From the NCBI GenBank assembly GCA_913009895.1, contig CAJVXY010000006.1, positions 1-64,000 of the forward strand: a stretch of 64,000 nucleotides of DNA. Reading direction: 5' to 3'. The stretch is from an uncultured Acidiferrobacteraceae bacterium (GTDB lineage: Bacteria > Pseudomonadota > Gammaproteobacteria > Acidiferrobacterales > SZUA-150). Shown here piece after piece: positions 9,766 to 19,281 of this stretch. Below the pieces are notes generated by a model. That model searched no databases. It was not told the origin of the DNA and saw only the letters and a program-made list of their open reading frames with translations. A program made the translations under genes and the position numbers. How positions within the stretch are numbered: the first letter of the stretch is position 1; each line of letters begins with the position of its first letter.

Positions 9766-10099
9766 GAATTATCTTGTTATCCTGTTGAATACCGGCATAA
9801 GCTAGCCCGGATGTTCCTGCGATACAAGACCCTAAAAAACAGCCAAAGTTTAGGTGAATTAAGACCCGAATTTTGGCAGTATGGTGATTTATTGACGTTT
9901 AGCGTCTGTTTTTTTGCCAGAACATTAGCTAACGCTGTTATTACCGAGCTGGTACGAAGAGCGGTAACTCATTGTATACAATAATAAAATTATTTTATAG
10001 TTATTTTCTATAAAAAATTATGCTCATCGACATAACGATGGTGTATTTATTGCATGGAATAATAGGCAAATCATGGATTGAATTTAAAAGAGCACCGCT
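9766..10099. other. Intergenic interval between amrS and the HD-GYP gene
   Basis: Divergent promoter region. A short AT-rich hairpin (TTTTATAG ... CTATAAAA) lies near 9991-10016. No gene or recognisable RNA was seen. Confidence 0.3.
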
Positions 10100-11386
10100 A
10101 TGCGCATAAATATACAAGATTTGACCATCGGTATGTACGTATCCGAACTGGATCGTCCCTGGCTGGAAACACCCTTCCTGTTTCAGGGTTTCGAAATTAT
10201 GGATGATTCCGACATAGAGGAATTGGGCCGTTACTGTAAGTTTGTTTTTATTGATGCCGACCAGTCGAGGCCTGGCTCATTAACCCACGCCCATGCCCAG
10301 GCCCAGGCTCAAATACCCGAAAGCACCCTTAAAGAAGGGGCTCGTCCGACACGGGATAAGAAAATTGAATTCGAGATTCTCAAGAAATCAGTTGCCCCGA
10401 AACAGGATCAGGCCTACCAGGACATCACCACGCTGGAAGAAGAAGTCGGCCGTGTTTCCGGTACATTCAAATTTGCCAAAGGCCTGATATCTGAAATTAT
10501 GAACGATGCCCGTCTGGGTCACAGCGTCAATATTGGCGGGGTCAGGCAAGTCGTAACCGAGATGGCAGAAAGTGTCATCCGCAACCCGGATGCACTTACT
10601 TGTTACTCCCAATTAAAAAACCACGATCAGTACACTGCCGAACACAGTATGCGTGTTTCCATATTGGCAATGGTCTTTGGGCGCCACCTGGGAATGGATA
10701 AGGCGCATCTTGAACTGTTAGGTACAGGCGGCTTGCTGCACGATGTTGGTAAAATGAAAACCCCGCTGGAAATTCTCAACAAACCAGGTGAGTTGACCCA
10801 GGCAGAAGCACACATTATGGAGGATCATGTTCCCCTTGGCGTTCAGATTCTTGAACATTCAGGTGGCATCCCTGATCCGTCTATGGAGGTCGTACGTTGT
10901 CACCATGAACGCTATGATGGTACCGGTTACAAGTCTGGCCTTAAGTCCGACACCATCGGCCAATTTGGACTTATAGGTGGTATTGTTGATTTTTACGATG
11001 CCGTTACCAGTGATCGTGTTTACCGAAAAGGCATTGCCGCCCATGTCATGTTGCGTGAAATGTATAAATTACGTGGCCAATCTTTTGATCCACATCTGGT
11101 AGAGCAATTTATCCAGTGCATTGGCGTTTATCCTATCGGTAGTGTCGTGGAACTGAACTCCGGAGATATTGGTGTAGTCACAAATATCAATCGTGAGAGA
11201 CGCCTGAAACCCAAAATCAGGCTTATCCTGAAACCTGATCACAAACCCTACACAACCGCCAAAATCGTTGATTTAACAAAAGATCGTTCAGAAAAAGGTA
11301 AATTATTTGATATTGGCGCTGTGGTTGAGGCAGAAAAATACCACATTAACCCACACAAATATTTACCTACTGCTTTAGAGGCCTGA
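10100..11386 (+). CDS. HD-GYP cyclic-di-GMP phosphodiesterase with DUF3391 N-terminus
   Basis: The product is a 428-residue cytosolic protein. Residues 1-55 (MRINIQDLTIGMYVSELDRPW...FVFID) match the DUF3391 domain commonly placed before HD-GYP domains. The HD-GYP core holds HDVGKMKTP (His214, Asp215), an upstream EHS at 181-183 and HHERYDGTGYKSG at 268-280, so the metal-binding residues of an active phosphodiesterase are present. The GYP tripeptide reads GYK, a minor departure from the consensus. The family degrades c-di-GMP to pGpG or GMP. The window also encodes two GGDEF cyclases and two PilZ proteins, so it belongs to a local c-di-GMP network by function rather than by operon. Confidence 0.92.
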   Translation: MRINIQDLTIGMYVSELDRPWLETPFLFQGFEIMDDSDIEELGRYCKFVFIDADQSRPGSLTHAHAQAQAQIPESTLKEGARPTRDKKIEFEILKKSVAPKQDQAYQDITTLEEEVGRVSGTFKFAKGLISEIMNDARLGHSVNIGGVRQVVTEMAESVIRNPDALTCYSQLKNHDQYTAEHSMRVSILAMVFGRHLGMDKAHLELLGTGGLLHDVGKMKTPLEILNKPGELTQAEAHIMEDHVPLGVQILEHSGGIPDPSMEVVRCHHERYDGTGYKSGLKSDTIGQFGLIGGIVDFYDAVTSDRVYRKGIAAHVMLREMYKLRGQSFDPHLVEQFIQCIGVYPIGSVVELNSGDIGVVTNINRERRLKPKIRLILKPDHKPYTTAKIVDLTKDRSEKGKLFDIGAVVEAEKYHINPHKYLPTALEA

Positions 11387-11562
11387 GTCACTTTTTATAC
11401 CAGCAGATTAACTTCTGCCGATAAATTTTTGTTCGGGCCAGATTAACATTCCCAAAAAAACATTAACAGTGTAGTGCCATTCTGTAATCCAATCTCAATG
11501 TGTGCGAAAATAATAACTACTTCGAAATAAACCAATTTCAATCCGGAATTAGAGATTAATCT

Positions 11563-11991
11563 ATGAATGATATTGCGCTTGATTTAGTAAGTGGAATTGC
11601 TGCTTTTGAGGCCAAGGATTTTTCCAGGGCACAACAATTACTTTCACCGCTGGCAGAATCTGGCAATGCCGAAGCCCAGTACCGACTGGCGATTATCTGC
11701 CAGAATGGTTTGAGTGCCGCTGAGAACAAGGAAAAAGGCCTGCAGTGGATGCAACTGGCTGCCGACCAGGGTCACGCCCTGGCCCAGCACGGCCTGGGTT
11801 TTACCTATTTGCATGGCGAAGGAGTCCCGGTAGACGAACAAGCTGCGATAAAATGGTTTACCCTCGCCGCTAAACAAGGGCTTGCGGGGTCGCAGATGAC
11901 TCTGGGCATGATGTACGAGCAAGGTACTGGCGTGGAAAAAAACAGTGTCGAGGCAAAAAAATGGTACCAAATGGCTGAGGCTAACGAATAA
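11563..11991 (+). CDS. Small Sel1-repeat protein
   Basis: The product is 142 residues with three Sel1-like repeats: GNAEAQYRLAIICQNG, GHALAQHGLGFTYLHGEGV and GLAGSQMTLGMMYEQGTGV. Each is followed by the AxxWxxxAA helix. There is no signal peptide, so it is probably cytosolic. Sel1 repeats form alpha-solenoid scaffolds for protein-protein contacts. AGAGAT lies upstream of the ATG. A PhnD-like gene starts 56 nt downstream on the same strand and may be co-transcribed. Confidence 0.85.
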   Translation: MNDIALDLVSGIAAFEAKDFSRAQQLLSPLAESGNAEAQYRLAIICQNGLSAAENKEKGLQWMQLAADQGHALAQHGLGFTYLHGEGVPVDEQAAIKWFTLAAKQGLAGSQMTLGMMYEQGTGVEKNSVEAKKWYQMAEANE

Positions 11992-12047
11992 TACCCGATA
12001 GTATGCTACATATGGTTTTATGGATTCAAAAACGATGGAGTAAGATA

Positions 12048-12890
12048 GTGGAAAATTATAAAAATAAAAATGGAGTTAAACAATATTTCGTGCCGGTCCG
12101 TCTGTTTCTGGCAATAGCACTATTTATGATCAGCTCCCAGGCTATAGCTGCACTGACATTTACGTCACCGCCGCGGGAATCGAAACAGGAAGGCAAAAGA
12201 ATATACAAACCGGTTGCGGAGTATCTTTCACAAGTCCTGGGCCAGAAAGTTGTATATAAACATGCAGGTTCCTGGGGAATTTATCAGGCTTATATGCAAA
12301 AAAAGAAGTACGATATTATTTTCGATGGTCCACATTTTGTCGCCTGGCGTATGGCAAAAATTGATCATGTCCCTGTTGCCAGGCTCCCGGGAAGTCTTTC
12401 TTTTGTCATTGTTACCCGTCGAGATGAATCCGCACCAGAAAATATTAAAAAACTTGCCGGGCGCAGGCTCTGCGGGCTGGCGCCGCCTAACCTGGCAACC
12501 CTGTCCGTGAATGCACAGTTTGGTGCCTACCGGGAACCTTCTTTGTATAAAACTAACAGCTTTAAGGAAAGTTATGAAAAGTTAATTGAAGGAAAGTGCG
12601 TGGCCGCAGTTTTACGCGATGTAATGATAAAAAAGTTTGACAGTAAAAATCTTACCCGAACAATTTTTAAAACCAGGGCATTGCCCAGCCAGGCATTTTC
12701 CGTGAGCCAGCGCATTGGCAAGGATAATGTCAGAAAAATAAAAGAAGCCTTGTTATCTCCAGACGCTGCTGTGCCCATGCAGGCATTTCTAAAAAGATAC
12801 GCAAAAGGTAAAAACCTGCAATCAGTCAAGGTAAAATCCTATAAAGGACTGGAAGTATTGCTAAAAGACTTCTGGGGATTTAACCGGTAA
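12048..12890 (+). CDS. PhnD-like periplasmic substrate-binding protein
   Basis: The frame opens at 12003, but GTG 12048 is the better start because GGAG sits 8 nt upstream. The 280-residue product has a signal peptide (LFLAIALFMISSQAIA) and the fold typical of phosphate/phosphonate ABC-transporter binding proteins: PxESKQEGKRIYKPVAEYLSQVLGQKV at the N-terminus, YDIIFDGPHFVAWRM and an IKKLAGRRLCGLAPPN segment. No permease or ATPase gene is nearby, so it may feed a signalling role or a remote transporter rather than a local importer. A second family member is encoded at 54973-55812. The true ligand cannot be told from sequence. Confidence 0.8.
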   Translation: MENYKNKNGVKQYFVPVRLFLAIALFMISSQAIAALTFTSPPRESKQEGKRIYKPVAEYLSQVLGQKVVYKHAGSWGIYQAYMQKKKYDIIFDGPHFVAWRMAKIDHVPVARLPGSLSFVIVTRRDESAPENIKKLAGRRLCGLAPPNLATLSVNAQFGAYREPSLYKTNSFKESYEKLIEGKCVAAVLRDVMIKKFDSKNLTRTIFKTRALPSQAFSVSQRIGKDNVRKIKEALLSPDAAVPMQAFLKRYAKGKNLQSVKVKSYKGLEVLLKDFWGFNR

Positions 12891-12935
12891 TTTAAATTAA
12901 ACAGCGGAAATTACTATTCTGGCAAAAGTCAGACT

Positions 12936-14876
12936 TTATTGGGGAAGATTTCTGATTTTTATTTTGTGCACTTCTCCACAAATATCAAATCCAAATATTT
13001 TTCCATAAAAATAAAGCTCCCCTTCCAGGGCCCGAATAATATTACCTGCCTTACGAAAGCCGTGCTGCTCGCCACTATATAATTCGTAGGCTACGGGCAA
13101 TCCTTTTTTATCCAGGGCATTAACCATCATTTCTGCCTGGCTCGGTGGTACCACCTTGTCTTCACTGCCCTGAAAAAAAGCAATAGGGCTGGACAACCTT
13201 TCGGTAAAATTAATGGGCGATCTGTTGAAGTATTCTTCTTTCGCTTCTGGATATGGGCCGATGAGTTTATCCATATAACGGGATTCAAACTTGTGCGTAT
13301 CTCTTGCCAGGGCCTCCAGCTCACTAATACCATAAAGGCTGGCGCCAGTTTTAAATACATCGTAAAAAGTAAGCGCGCATAAAACAGTATAACCACCGGC
13401 ACTGCTGCCACTAATGGCCAGTCGATTGGCATCCACCATTTTCTTATCGGCCAGGTATTGTGCACCACGAACACAATCCTCTACCTCCGCCAGGCCCCAA
13501 AGGCCCGCAAGAGATAACCGGTACGCTCTGCCATAACCTGTACTACCACGGTAATTAACATCCAGAACTGCAAAACCCCGGCTGGTCCAGTACTGGATTT
13601 TCTGGTTATAGGCAGCGGTGGTTGCGGCTGTCGGTCCGCCATGGCATTTAACAAGCAACGGCGGTAATTCATCATCTGCTACAGAAAACTCCCCGTTAGC
13701 AGGTTTATAAAAGAATCCGTGTGCCTGCGATTTGGCGCCAGTGGCGAAACTTATTTGTTCCGGCAAGGATACATAAGCTAGCGGTAAATCATTGTTGCTG
13801 GATTTTTTGATGACACTGAAATTTTTCAGGTCGCCATCAACCTTAACCAGCTCAGGTACGTTGTCAGCGGTAGAGCCAACAAAAACAGCACGACCCTGGC
13901 GGGCCCTGATGCCCGATATAGCCACAAACGGGAAATCTATTTCTGTTAATTTTCCATTTTTACAATTTATTGTCGCAAGTTGCCAAATACCAAGTTTATT
14001 GTAACAACATATAATTGACCCTGAATCCAGAAATGCATAAGTCGACATAGCAAAAACCCATTGTGGTAATCCGAATTCTGCCTGTACTGGTACCAGGTTT
14101 TTTATTTCTTTATTGGTCTCCCGGTATAAATTCCACCAGCCCGACTCATCAGAAACAAAAAACAGTTCGCCTGTTGGTGACCACTGTGGCTGGAAGATAG
14201 ATACATTGTCACCGCCTGCAACCAGCCGTTGTTCGCCAATAGAACCATTTTCCAGTAACCAGGCACGCCATAATTTACTGTTCTCCCACGGCATGTCGGG
14301 ATGATCCCATGTGAGCCATGCCAGCTGGTTACAGTCGGGACTGAGGGCCGGCGAGGCATAAAAATCACAGCCGCCGGCAAGGACGGTAATTTCATAACCT
14401 GCCGACAGAGAGATTGCGACAAGTTTGTTAACAACTGTTTTTTTATTTGCATGATCTTCCTCTATGCAAATTAATTGTTTATGTTTTTTATCATATTGTA
14501 AATCTGCATAGCGGCAATTTTCTCTGGTCGTAAGAACCTCGACCTGGGCCTGACCTCCTGTCCCTTGTTTGTGAATCTGTTGATCCTGATCGTTAACAAA
14601 GTACACATTACCGTCACCCACAGTAAATGCACCACCGCCATACTCATGCACCCGGCTTCGGACACTGAATTTTTCAGGTGTAATATCGTAAATCATGCCG
14701 TTTGCATCCTGGCAAACAATTACTGACCTGCCTTGCTCCGATGGTCTTGACTCATTCCAGTAGATATTTTCACTATCCAGCACAATATCACCAAGGGAAA
14801 TTGATGCCGATGCCAGTTCCTGCGCCGATAATGGTGAGCACCAACTACCGCAGGGTGCTGTTTTTTTTGGTTTCAT
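12936..14876 (-). CDS. S9-family prolyl oligopeptidase / acyl-peptide hydrolase
   Basis: This serine peptidase is about 646 aa from ATG 14876; an upstream extension to 14975 would overlap the preceding gene and is rejected. The N-terminal part is a WD-like beta-propeller with repeats such as LAWLTWDHPDMPW and PTGELFFVSDESGWWNLY. The C-terminal alpha/beta hydrolase has the nucleophile elbow ISGSSAGGYTVL, the Asp in GSEDKVVPP and the His in EQHGF, giving a complete Ser-Asp-His triad. There is no signal peptide, so it is probably cytosolic, removing short peptides or N-acyl amino acids. It starts 28 nt after the HD hydrolase gene on the same strand, so they are likely co-transcribed. Confidence 0.9.
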   Translation of the reverse strand: MKPKKTAPCGSWCSPLSAQELASASISLGDIVLDSENIYWNESRPSEQGRSVIVCQDANGMIYDITPEKFSVRSRVHEYGGGAFTVGDGNVYFVNDQDQQIHKQGTGGQAQVEVLTTRENCRYADLQYDKKHKQLICIEEDHANKKTVVNKLVAISLSAGYEITVLAGGCDFYASPALSPDCNQLAWLTWDHPDMPWENSKLWRAWLLENGSIGEQRLVAGGDNVSIFQPQWSPTGELFFVSDESGWWNLYRETNKEIKNLVPVQAEFGLPQWVFAMSTYAFLDSGSIICCYNKLGIWQLATINCKNGKLTEIDFPFVAISGIRARQGRAVFVGSTADNVPELVKVDGDLKNFSVIKKSSNNDLPLAYVSLPEQISFATGAKSQAHGFFYKPANGEFSVADDELPPLLVKCHGGPTAATTAAYNQKIQYWTSRGFAVLDVNYRGSTGYGRAYRLSLAGLWGLAEVEDCVRGAQYLADKKMVDANRLAISGSSAGGYTVLCALTFYDVFKTGASLYGISELEALARDTHKFESRYMDKLIGPYPEAKEEYFNRSPINFTERLSSPIAFFQGSEDKVVPPSQAEMMVNALDKKGLPVAYELYSGEQHGFRKAGNIIRALEGELYFYGKIFGFDICGEVHKIKIRNLPQ

Positions 14877-14904
14877 GTGGAATGCTTGAAGATTAGCCGG
14901 GGAA

Positions 14905-15456
14905 TCACTCAGGCTTTTTTGCATAGGCCTCGTCAAAGGCCTTTTCCAATCGGGAATTGGTGCCACGAACCCCATCGACTACTTCTTTTGCCCAATCAAA
15001 ATATTTTTGTTTGCGCCTTAAATCCCAGCCTGCTGGTGGTGAGTGGAGAACGTCATGAATATTACAAATTTTATCTGCAAGTTTGACCAGCTTCGCCATG
15101 TGACTCTTATGGGGCGCCTTGATAACTTGCAATCTTTTTCGCAGGACGGGTGATAGCAATTGATCATCGGTTACTTCAAGCACGATGTTTCTTACCTGTT
15201 CGCCAAATATTTCCTGGAGCTCATCAGGTGTGGTATTGGTATCTTCTATGGTGTCATGGAGCAAGGCGGCAGCGATCACAACCGCATCAGTCACACCGCC
15301 CACATGCCAAAGTTTATTGGCCAGGTCGATAGGGTGATTAATGTAGGGGGATGCCTCAACGCCTTTGCGTCGTTGATCACGGTGTTTTTCAGCAGCAAAT
15401 GCCAGCGCCTTCAGCACCAATCCGGTATCATCATATTCCCAAATTTCTTTGGACAT
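14905..15456 (-). CDS. Small HD-domain hydrolase, MESH1/SpoT-like
   Basis: The product is 183 residues, consisting almost only of an HD domain. The order of metal ligands fits the SpoT hydrolase class: a His in YINHPIDLA, the pair HD in AALLHDTIEDTNTTP and a later Asp in KLVKLADKICNI. No synthetase, TGS or ACT domain is present, so it resembles the stand-alone MESH1 proteins, which hydrolyse (p)ppGpp or, in animals, NADPH. GGGG precedes the ATG. It sits upstream of the S9 peptidase gene with a 28-nt gap. Activity on ppGpp is inferred from the family, not shown. Confidence 0.82.
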   Translation of the reverse strand: MSKEIWEYDDTGLVLKALAFAAEKHRDQRRKGVEASPYINHPIDLANKLWHVGGVTDAVVIAAALLHDTIEDTNTTPDELQEIFGEQVRNIVLEVTDDQLLSPVLRKRLQVIKAPHKSHMAKLVKLADKICNIHDVLHSPPAGWDLRRKQKYFDWAKEVVDGVRGTNSRLEKAFDEAYAKKPE

Positions 15457-15497
15457 ATTTTCCCCGCCAGATTAAAAACAAGTATGCGATTAAGATC

Positions 15498-15653
15498 TAA
15501 GGAAGCTCTGATCAATTGTCATCTCGACCGAAGTGGAGGAATCTTGTCACTTCCTGAGACTACTGAAGTTCCGTGGTATGAGATCTCTCCGCTGCGGTCG
15601 AGATGACAAATATATGTCGGAATGATAAGCATATATTGATCAGAGTTTTCTTA
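15498..15653. repeat. MITE-like palindromic repeat
   Basis: The ends are imperfect inverted repeats (TAAGGAAGCTCTGATCAA against the complement of TTGATCAGAGTTTTCTTA). Just inside is a second inverted pair, GTCATCTCGACCG at 15519-15531 and CGGTCGAGATGAC at 15595-15607. It fills the gap between the HD hydrolase and yjbQ and encodes nothing visible. It is probably a non-autonomous repeat mobilised by an IS elsewhere in the genome. Confidence 0.6.
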
Positions 15654-15662
15654 ATATTATAG

Positions 15663-16070
15663 TCAAGAACTAATATGCACGACCATGGAACGTGAACTGC
15701 CAATCCTGCGATGTTCCCAAAGATATATAGCCTGCCAAACACCAAGGGCCAGTTTCCCATCCATAACCGGTATGGATAAACTGGTTGTAGTCAGTGCAGA
15801 TTTAATATGGGCAGGCATATCATCAGGCCCTTCCTGAACATGAGTGTAATGGCTATCGCCTTCGGGTACCAATTGATTAAACCATGACACAAGATCGGTT
15901 TGGACTGAGGGATCAGCATTTTCCTGAATGACCAGACTGGCTGACGTGTGTTGCACCATTATCGTACATAAGCCCTGGTCGATGCCTGCATCCATGACAA
16001 TACCGTTTAATTCATTGCTAAAATCATACAGCCCCTGGCCTGTGGTTTTGACGGTCAGCCGACTAATCAT
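15663..16070 (-). CDS. yjbQ: YjbQ family protein (UPF0047)
   Basis: The 135-residue length and sequence match the YjbQ family throughout: TIMVQHTSASLVIQENADP, the DSHYTHVQEGPDDMPAHIK block and the terminal GxWQAIYLWEHR segment. The conserved His residues in the first two blocks form the family's metal or active site. E. coli YjbQ has weak thiamine-phosphate synthase activity; the main physiological role is unsettled. It is the last gene of a probable three-gene operon after the aminotransferase and a 107-residue unknown (17-nt gap). Confidence 0.93.
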   Translation of the reverse strand: MISRLTVKTTGQGLYDFSNELNGIVMDAGIDQGLCTIMVQHTSASLVIQENADPSVQTDLVSWFNQLVPEGDSHYTHVQEGPDDMPAHIKSALTTTSLSIPVMDGKLALGVWQAIYLWEHRRIGSSRSMVVHISS

Positions 16071-16087
16071 TTTTTAATCGCCAGCAA

Positions 16088-16411
16088 TCAAGATAGCGGA
16101 ACAGGCATTTCATCTTTTAAGCCCAGGACTTCGATGACGATATTCATAGCCGATGCGGTAAACAACTTTTGATCCCGCCATTTCGAATCTGTACCCAGGT
16201 TCTCATTAATATTTTCGCCAATCACATACAAGTTATTATTTTCCAGGGTGACATAAAGTGCCGGGTTTTTCGCACCCTCTTTTACAATTGCCATGATGTA
16301 GATATATTTTTTATTACTTTCATTTTCAATATCCCCGAGCACCACGGCAGTAAACTCACCAATTTGATAGCGTTTTTTGGGGATCGCCGATTGGAATGAA
16401 GGCCTTTCCAT
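16088..16411 (-). CDS. Hypothetical protein (107 aa)
   Basis: I do not recognise the family. The product is small and soluble, with a beta-rich pattern (KRYQIGEFTAVVLGDI, KKYIYIMAIVKEG, ALYVTLENNNLYVIGE). It has a good ribosome site (AAAGG before ATG 16411) and starts 6 nt after the aminotransferase stop, so it is almost certainly translated from the same message. It has no Cys and no signal peptide. The conserved-looking position between an aminotransferase and yjbQ is its main clue. Confidence 0.75.
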   Translation of the reverse strand: MERPSFQSAIPKKRYQIGEFTAVVLGDIENESNKKYIYIMAIVKEGAKNPALYVTLENNNLYVIGENINENLGTDSKWRDQKLFTASAMNIVIEVLGLKDEMPVPLS

Positions 16412-16417
16412 AAGCCT

Positions 16418-17596
16418 TTAACTAACTGCCAATTTTGCAGCACTCACCGCTGCACCGCTATTGATAGGCGCCTGCATATCAGTTAAGACACTGTCAATTG
16501 CGCCCAGACAGAAAATAATATTTTTCATATTACAGGCATGACCCATGAGGCCGACGCGCCATACCTTACCTGCCAGGGCACCCAATCCAGCGCCAATTTC
16601 AAGATTGTAATCGAGAAGCAGTCTTTTACGGACTTCTGCCTCATCCACGCCTTCAGGTATGCTCACTGCGTTCAGTTGCGGCAAACGATGCTCGGGTTTA
16701 ACCAGAAAATTCAAACCCATGGCCTCAAAACCATCTCTTAGTGCCAGATGATGCAGCTGGTGACGCATCCAGGCATTTTCCAGTCCCTCTTCTTTTAATA
16801 ATACCAATGCTTCGTGCAATCCATATAACGCATTAACCGGTGCCGTATGATGGTAAGAACGTTTTGCGCCCTCACCCCAGTAACCCATGACAAGATTTAA
16901 ATCCAGGAACCAGCTTTGTACTTTGGATTTTCTCTCTTTTATACGAGTGACAGCGCTGTCACTAAAAGTAACGGGAGACAAACCGGGCGTACAGGAAAGA
17001 CATTTTTGGGTACCGGAATATAAAGCGTCAATCCCCCACTCATCGACTCTCAATTCTGATCCGCCCAGAGATGTCACCGCATCAACAATTGTCAGGCAAC
17101 CATATTTTTTTGCAATAGCGGCCAGGATTTTAGCGTCTGATAATACACCTGTCGATGTTTCGGCATGGACAAAAGCAACAATGCTGACATCTTTATTTGT
17201 CTTTAATACTGACTCCAGCTTATCCGGGTCAACAGCTTTTCCCCAGTCATCTTCCACCATAATAGCTGTGGCACCAATACGCTCGACGTTTTCTTTCATG
17301 CGGCCGCCGAAAACACCATTCTGGCAAACAACAACCTTGTCCCCGGACTCGATAAGATTGACAAAACAGGTTTCCATGCCGGCAGATCCGGGCGCCGAAA
17401 CAGGAATGGTCAATTCATTTTTTGTTTGCATGGCATACTGCAGCAGTGATTTAAGCTCATCCATCATTTGCACAAACGCCGGGTCAAGATGACCAATAGT
17501 CGGTCTAGCCAGGGCCGACAATATTCGCGGGTGCACATCTGAAGGACCGGGGCCCATTAATGTTCGTACTGGTGGGTTAAATGAAGACACTGACAT
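16418..17596 (-). CDS. Alanine/serine-glyoxylate aminotransferase family protein
   Basis: This class-V PLP aminotransferase has about 392 aa. It opens with the family signature LMGPGPSDVHPRIL...GHLDPAF. The PLP Lys lies in SGTQKCLS, the Asp binding the pyridine nitrogen in IVDAVTSLGG, and the C-terminal Arg in the WRVGLMGHACN block. Members transfer amino groups from alanine or serine to glyoxylate; which donor is used cannot be decided here. ATG 17596 is taken over an in-frame GTG at 17602. It is the first gene of a likely operon with the 107-aa unknown and yjbQ. Confidence 0.88.
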   Translation of the reverse strand: MSVSSFNPPVRTLMGPGPSDVHPRILSALARPTIGHLDPAFVQMMDELKSLLQYAMQTKNELTIPVSAPGSAGMETCFVNLIESGDKVVVCQNGVFGGRMKENVERIGATAIMVEDDWGKAVDPDKLESVLKTNKDVSIVAFVHAETSTGVLSDAKILAAIAKKYGCLTIVDAVTSLGGSELRVDEWGIDALYSGTQKCLSCTPGLSPVTFSDSAVTRIKERKSKVQSWFLDLNLVMGYWGEGAKRSYHHTAPVNALYGLHEALVLLKEEGLENAWMRHQLHHLALRDGFEAMGLNFLVKPEHRLPQLNAVSIPEGVDEAEVRKRLLLDYNLEIGAGLGALAGKVWRVGLMGHACNMKNIIFCLGAIDSVLTDMQAPINSGAAVSAAKLAVS

Positions 17597-17799
17597 AAAC
17601 ACACTCGCTGGTAATTTTCAGGAGGGGCAGTATAAAGGGGCAACTGGCCAGATTACAATACGGTAGAGGTCCTATAAAATGTAGGGGTGATTTACCGGGG
17701 TTCCGCCTGTTCTTTATCCGGAAACTGCTTGCCCATACCTGTTTGATAATAATCCCATCAAAACAAAAACTAGCGGGTATTTTTCCTGCAATCAGGCAG

Positions 17800-19053
17800 T
17801 CAAGTACTGATTCGGTTGCGGCCTTTATTTTTGGCGCGGTATAACGCCTTGTCTGCCTGCTTCATTACATCAGCGGGGTTTGCATGGCCATCAGATTTTT
17901 CAGCGACACCCATGCTGACTGTGATTTTGACTTTTCTTAATTTTCGATTGGTCGGCTGACCGGATTCATCAGGTACATCTTTAGGCCGGTTGCGATCACG
18001 AACATAAAATCTTGAGTTGCTAATCATTTCATGAGTAACCTGCAAATGTGACTCAACATCCCACATGGTTTTGCCAGGAAATAATATTGTAAATTCCTCA
18101 CCGCCATACCTGAATACCTTACCACCGCCTGCAATACTTTCCAGCTTGACCGCAATAAAACGTAATACCTGGTCGCCAACATCGTGGCCAAATCGATCAT
18201 TAAATTTTTTAAAGTAATCAATATCCACCATCACCAGTACATATTTAACACCGAGTTTTAATAACTGTTCATCAAGTGCGCGCCTGCCTGGCATGCCGGT
18301 TAGCTGGTCATGGTAAGCCATGAACCAGGAATCCTGGATCAACGCCAAAACGATTAATATGCCTGCCACTGAAAACAAAATAATTCCGCTTAATGGTTGA
18401 TCGATATTTATAATGGCGAGCAAAAACAGCACCAGTATTCCTGCTTTACTGGCAGCCAGTGATGAGGGATGTTGAAGTAAATTTGTAAATAAATAAACAA
18501 TTGAAATAAAACTTATCACAATGGCGCCGTGCGGGACCGGTGACGATTTTAATATCGATTCTGAAATTAACGGGGAAGCCAGAATTTTCGTGGTCATGAC
18601 CTGATCCCAGTAAACCAAAGAAACGGCCAGCAAGCCCTGGAAAATAAATATCGAGAATCGAATTAATCCATGTTTGGTAAATATCCCACGCTCTTTCAAA
18701 AATACAAGCAAGGCAAGATTAAATGGGATCAGGTATGAAAGAAAAAGTGCAACAATGGCTGTTTCGATCTTGTAACCTGCCAGCACAGGCTCGTTTAATA
18801 AAAAATGTGCGGCCGCAAACATCAGGGCAATAAAAAATACCCGACTCCTGTTAAAGCGCCATGCCAGACCGGCAGCAGGCAATAAAAATAAATAAGGCAC
18901 GTAGTAAGCAAGCTCAAGCAGGACTTTTTGGGTCACAATAATTTTTGGAGAAAAAACATAGGCCAGGGAAACCAGGACTAACGGTATGACCAACGCATTG
19001 GCTGCGCGCAGTAAGGAGCGTTTTAGCAATTCCTGAGAGTTAGTGATTGTCAT
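17800..19053 (-). CDS. Membrane-bound GGDEF diguanylate cyclase
   Basis: The N-terminal half contains about seven hydrophobic helices (for example ALVIPLVLVSLAYVF, YYVPYLFLLPAAGLAW and AGILVLFLLAIINI). The C-terminal GGDEF domain has substrate-binding DIDYFKKFNDRFGH and active-site YGGEEF. The RxxD inhibitory site expected five residues before GGEEF is absent (the region reads LESIAGGGKVFRY), so product feedback at the I-site is unlikely. An inserted charged loop (RDRNRPKDVPDESGQPTNRK) precedes the last motifs. It is monocistronic. The start may be TTG 19059, which has an AGGG better spaced than ATG 19053. Confidence 0.9.
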   Translation of the reverse strand: MTITNSQELLKRSLLRAANALVIPLVLVSLAYVFSPKIIVTQKVLLELAYYVPYLFLLPAAGLAWRFNRSRVFFIALMFAAAHFLLNEPVLAGYKIETAIVALFLSYLIPFNLALLVFLKERGIFTKHGLIRFSIFIFQGLLAVSLVYWDQVMTTKILASPLISESILKSSPVPHGAIVISFISIVYLFTNLLQHPSSLAASKAGILVLFLLAIINIDQPLSGIILFSVAGILIVLALIQDSWFMAYHDQLTGMPGRRALDEQLLKLGVKYVLVMVDIDYFKKFNDRFGHDVGDQVLRFIAVKLESIAGGGKVFRYGGEEFTILFPGKTMWDVESHLQVTHEMISNSRFYVRDRNRPKDVPDESGQPTNRKLRKVKITVSMGVAEKSDGHANPADVMKQADKALYRAKNKGRNRIST

Positions 19054-19281
19054 GTACAAAATGATAAACCCTGATGACTAAAACATATGATCGCTGATGA
19101 GTGATTTAACAATAAAATACCACGCTCAATATTAACAGTATGAATAAACCACTCACGCTTTAAGTCTAGGTCACAGGCTAAACGCGTGCCAGCACAATGT
19201 CCCATAAGTACTTGAATTACAGACAAATGGCAGGTAACTTATTGCGATATAACACCTGAAAATTCCAGCAATTAATGCCTC

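Noticed and set aside
9760-9984. Rightward 74-codon frame before the HD-GYP gene
   Set aside because: Starts inside the amrS start region with no ribosome site; composition looks random.
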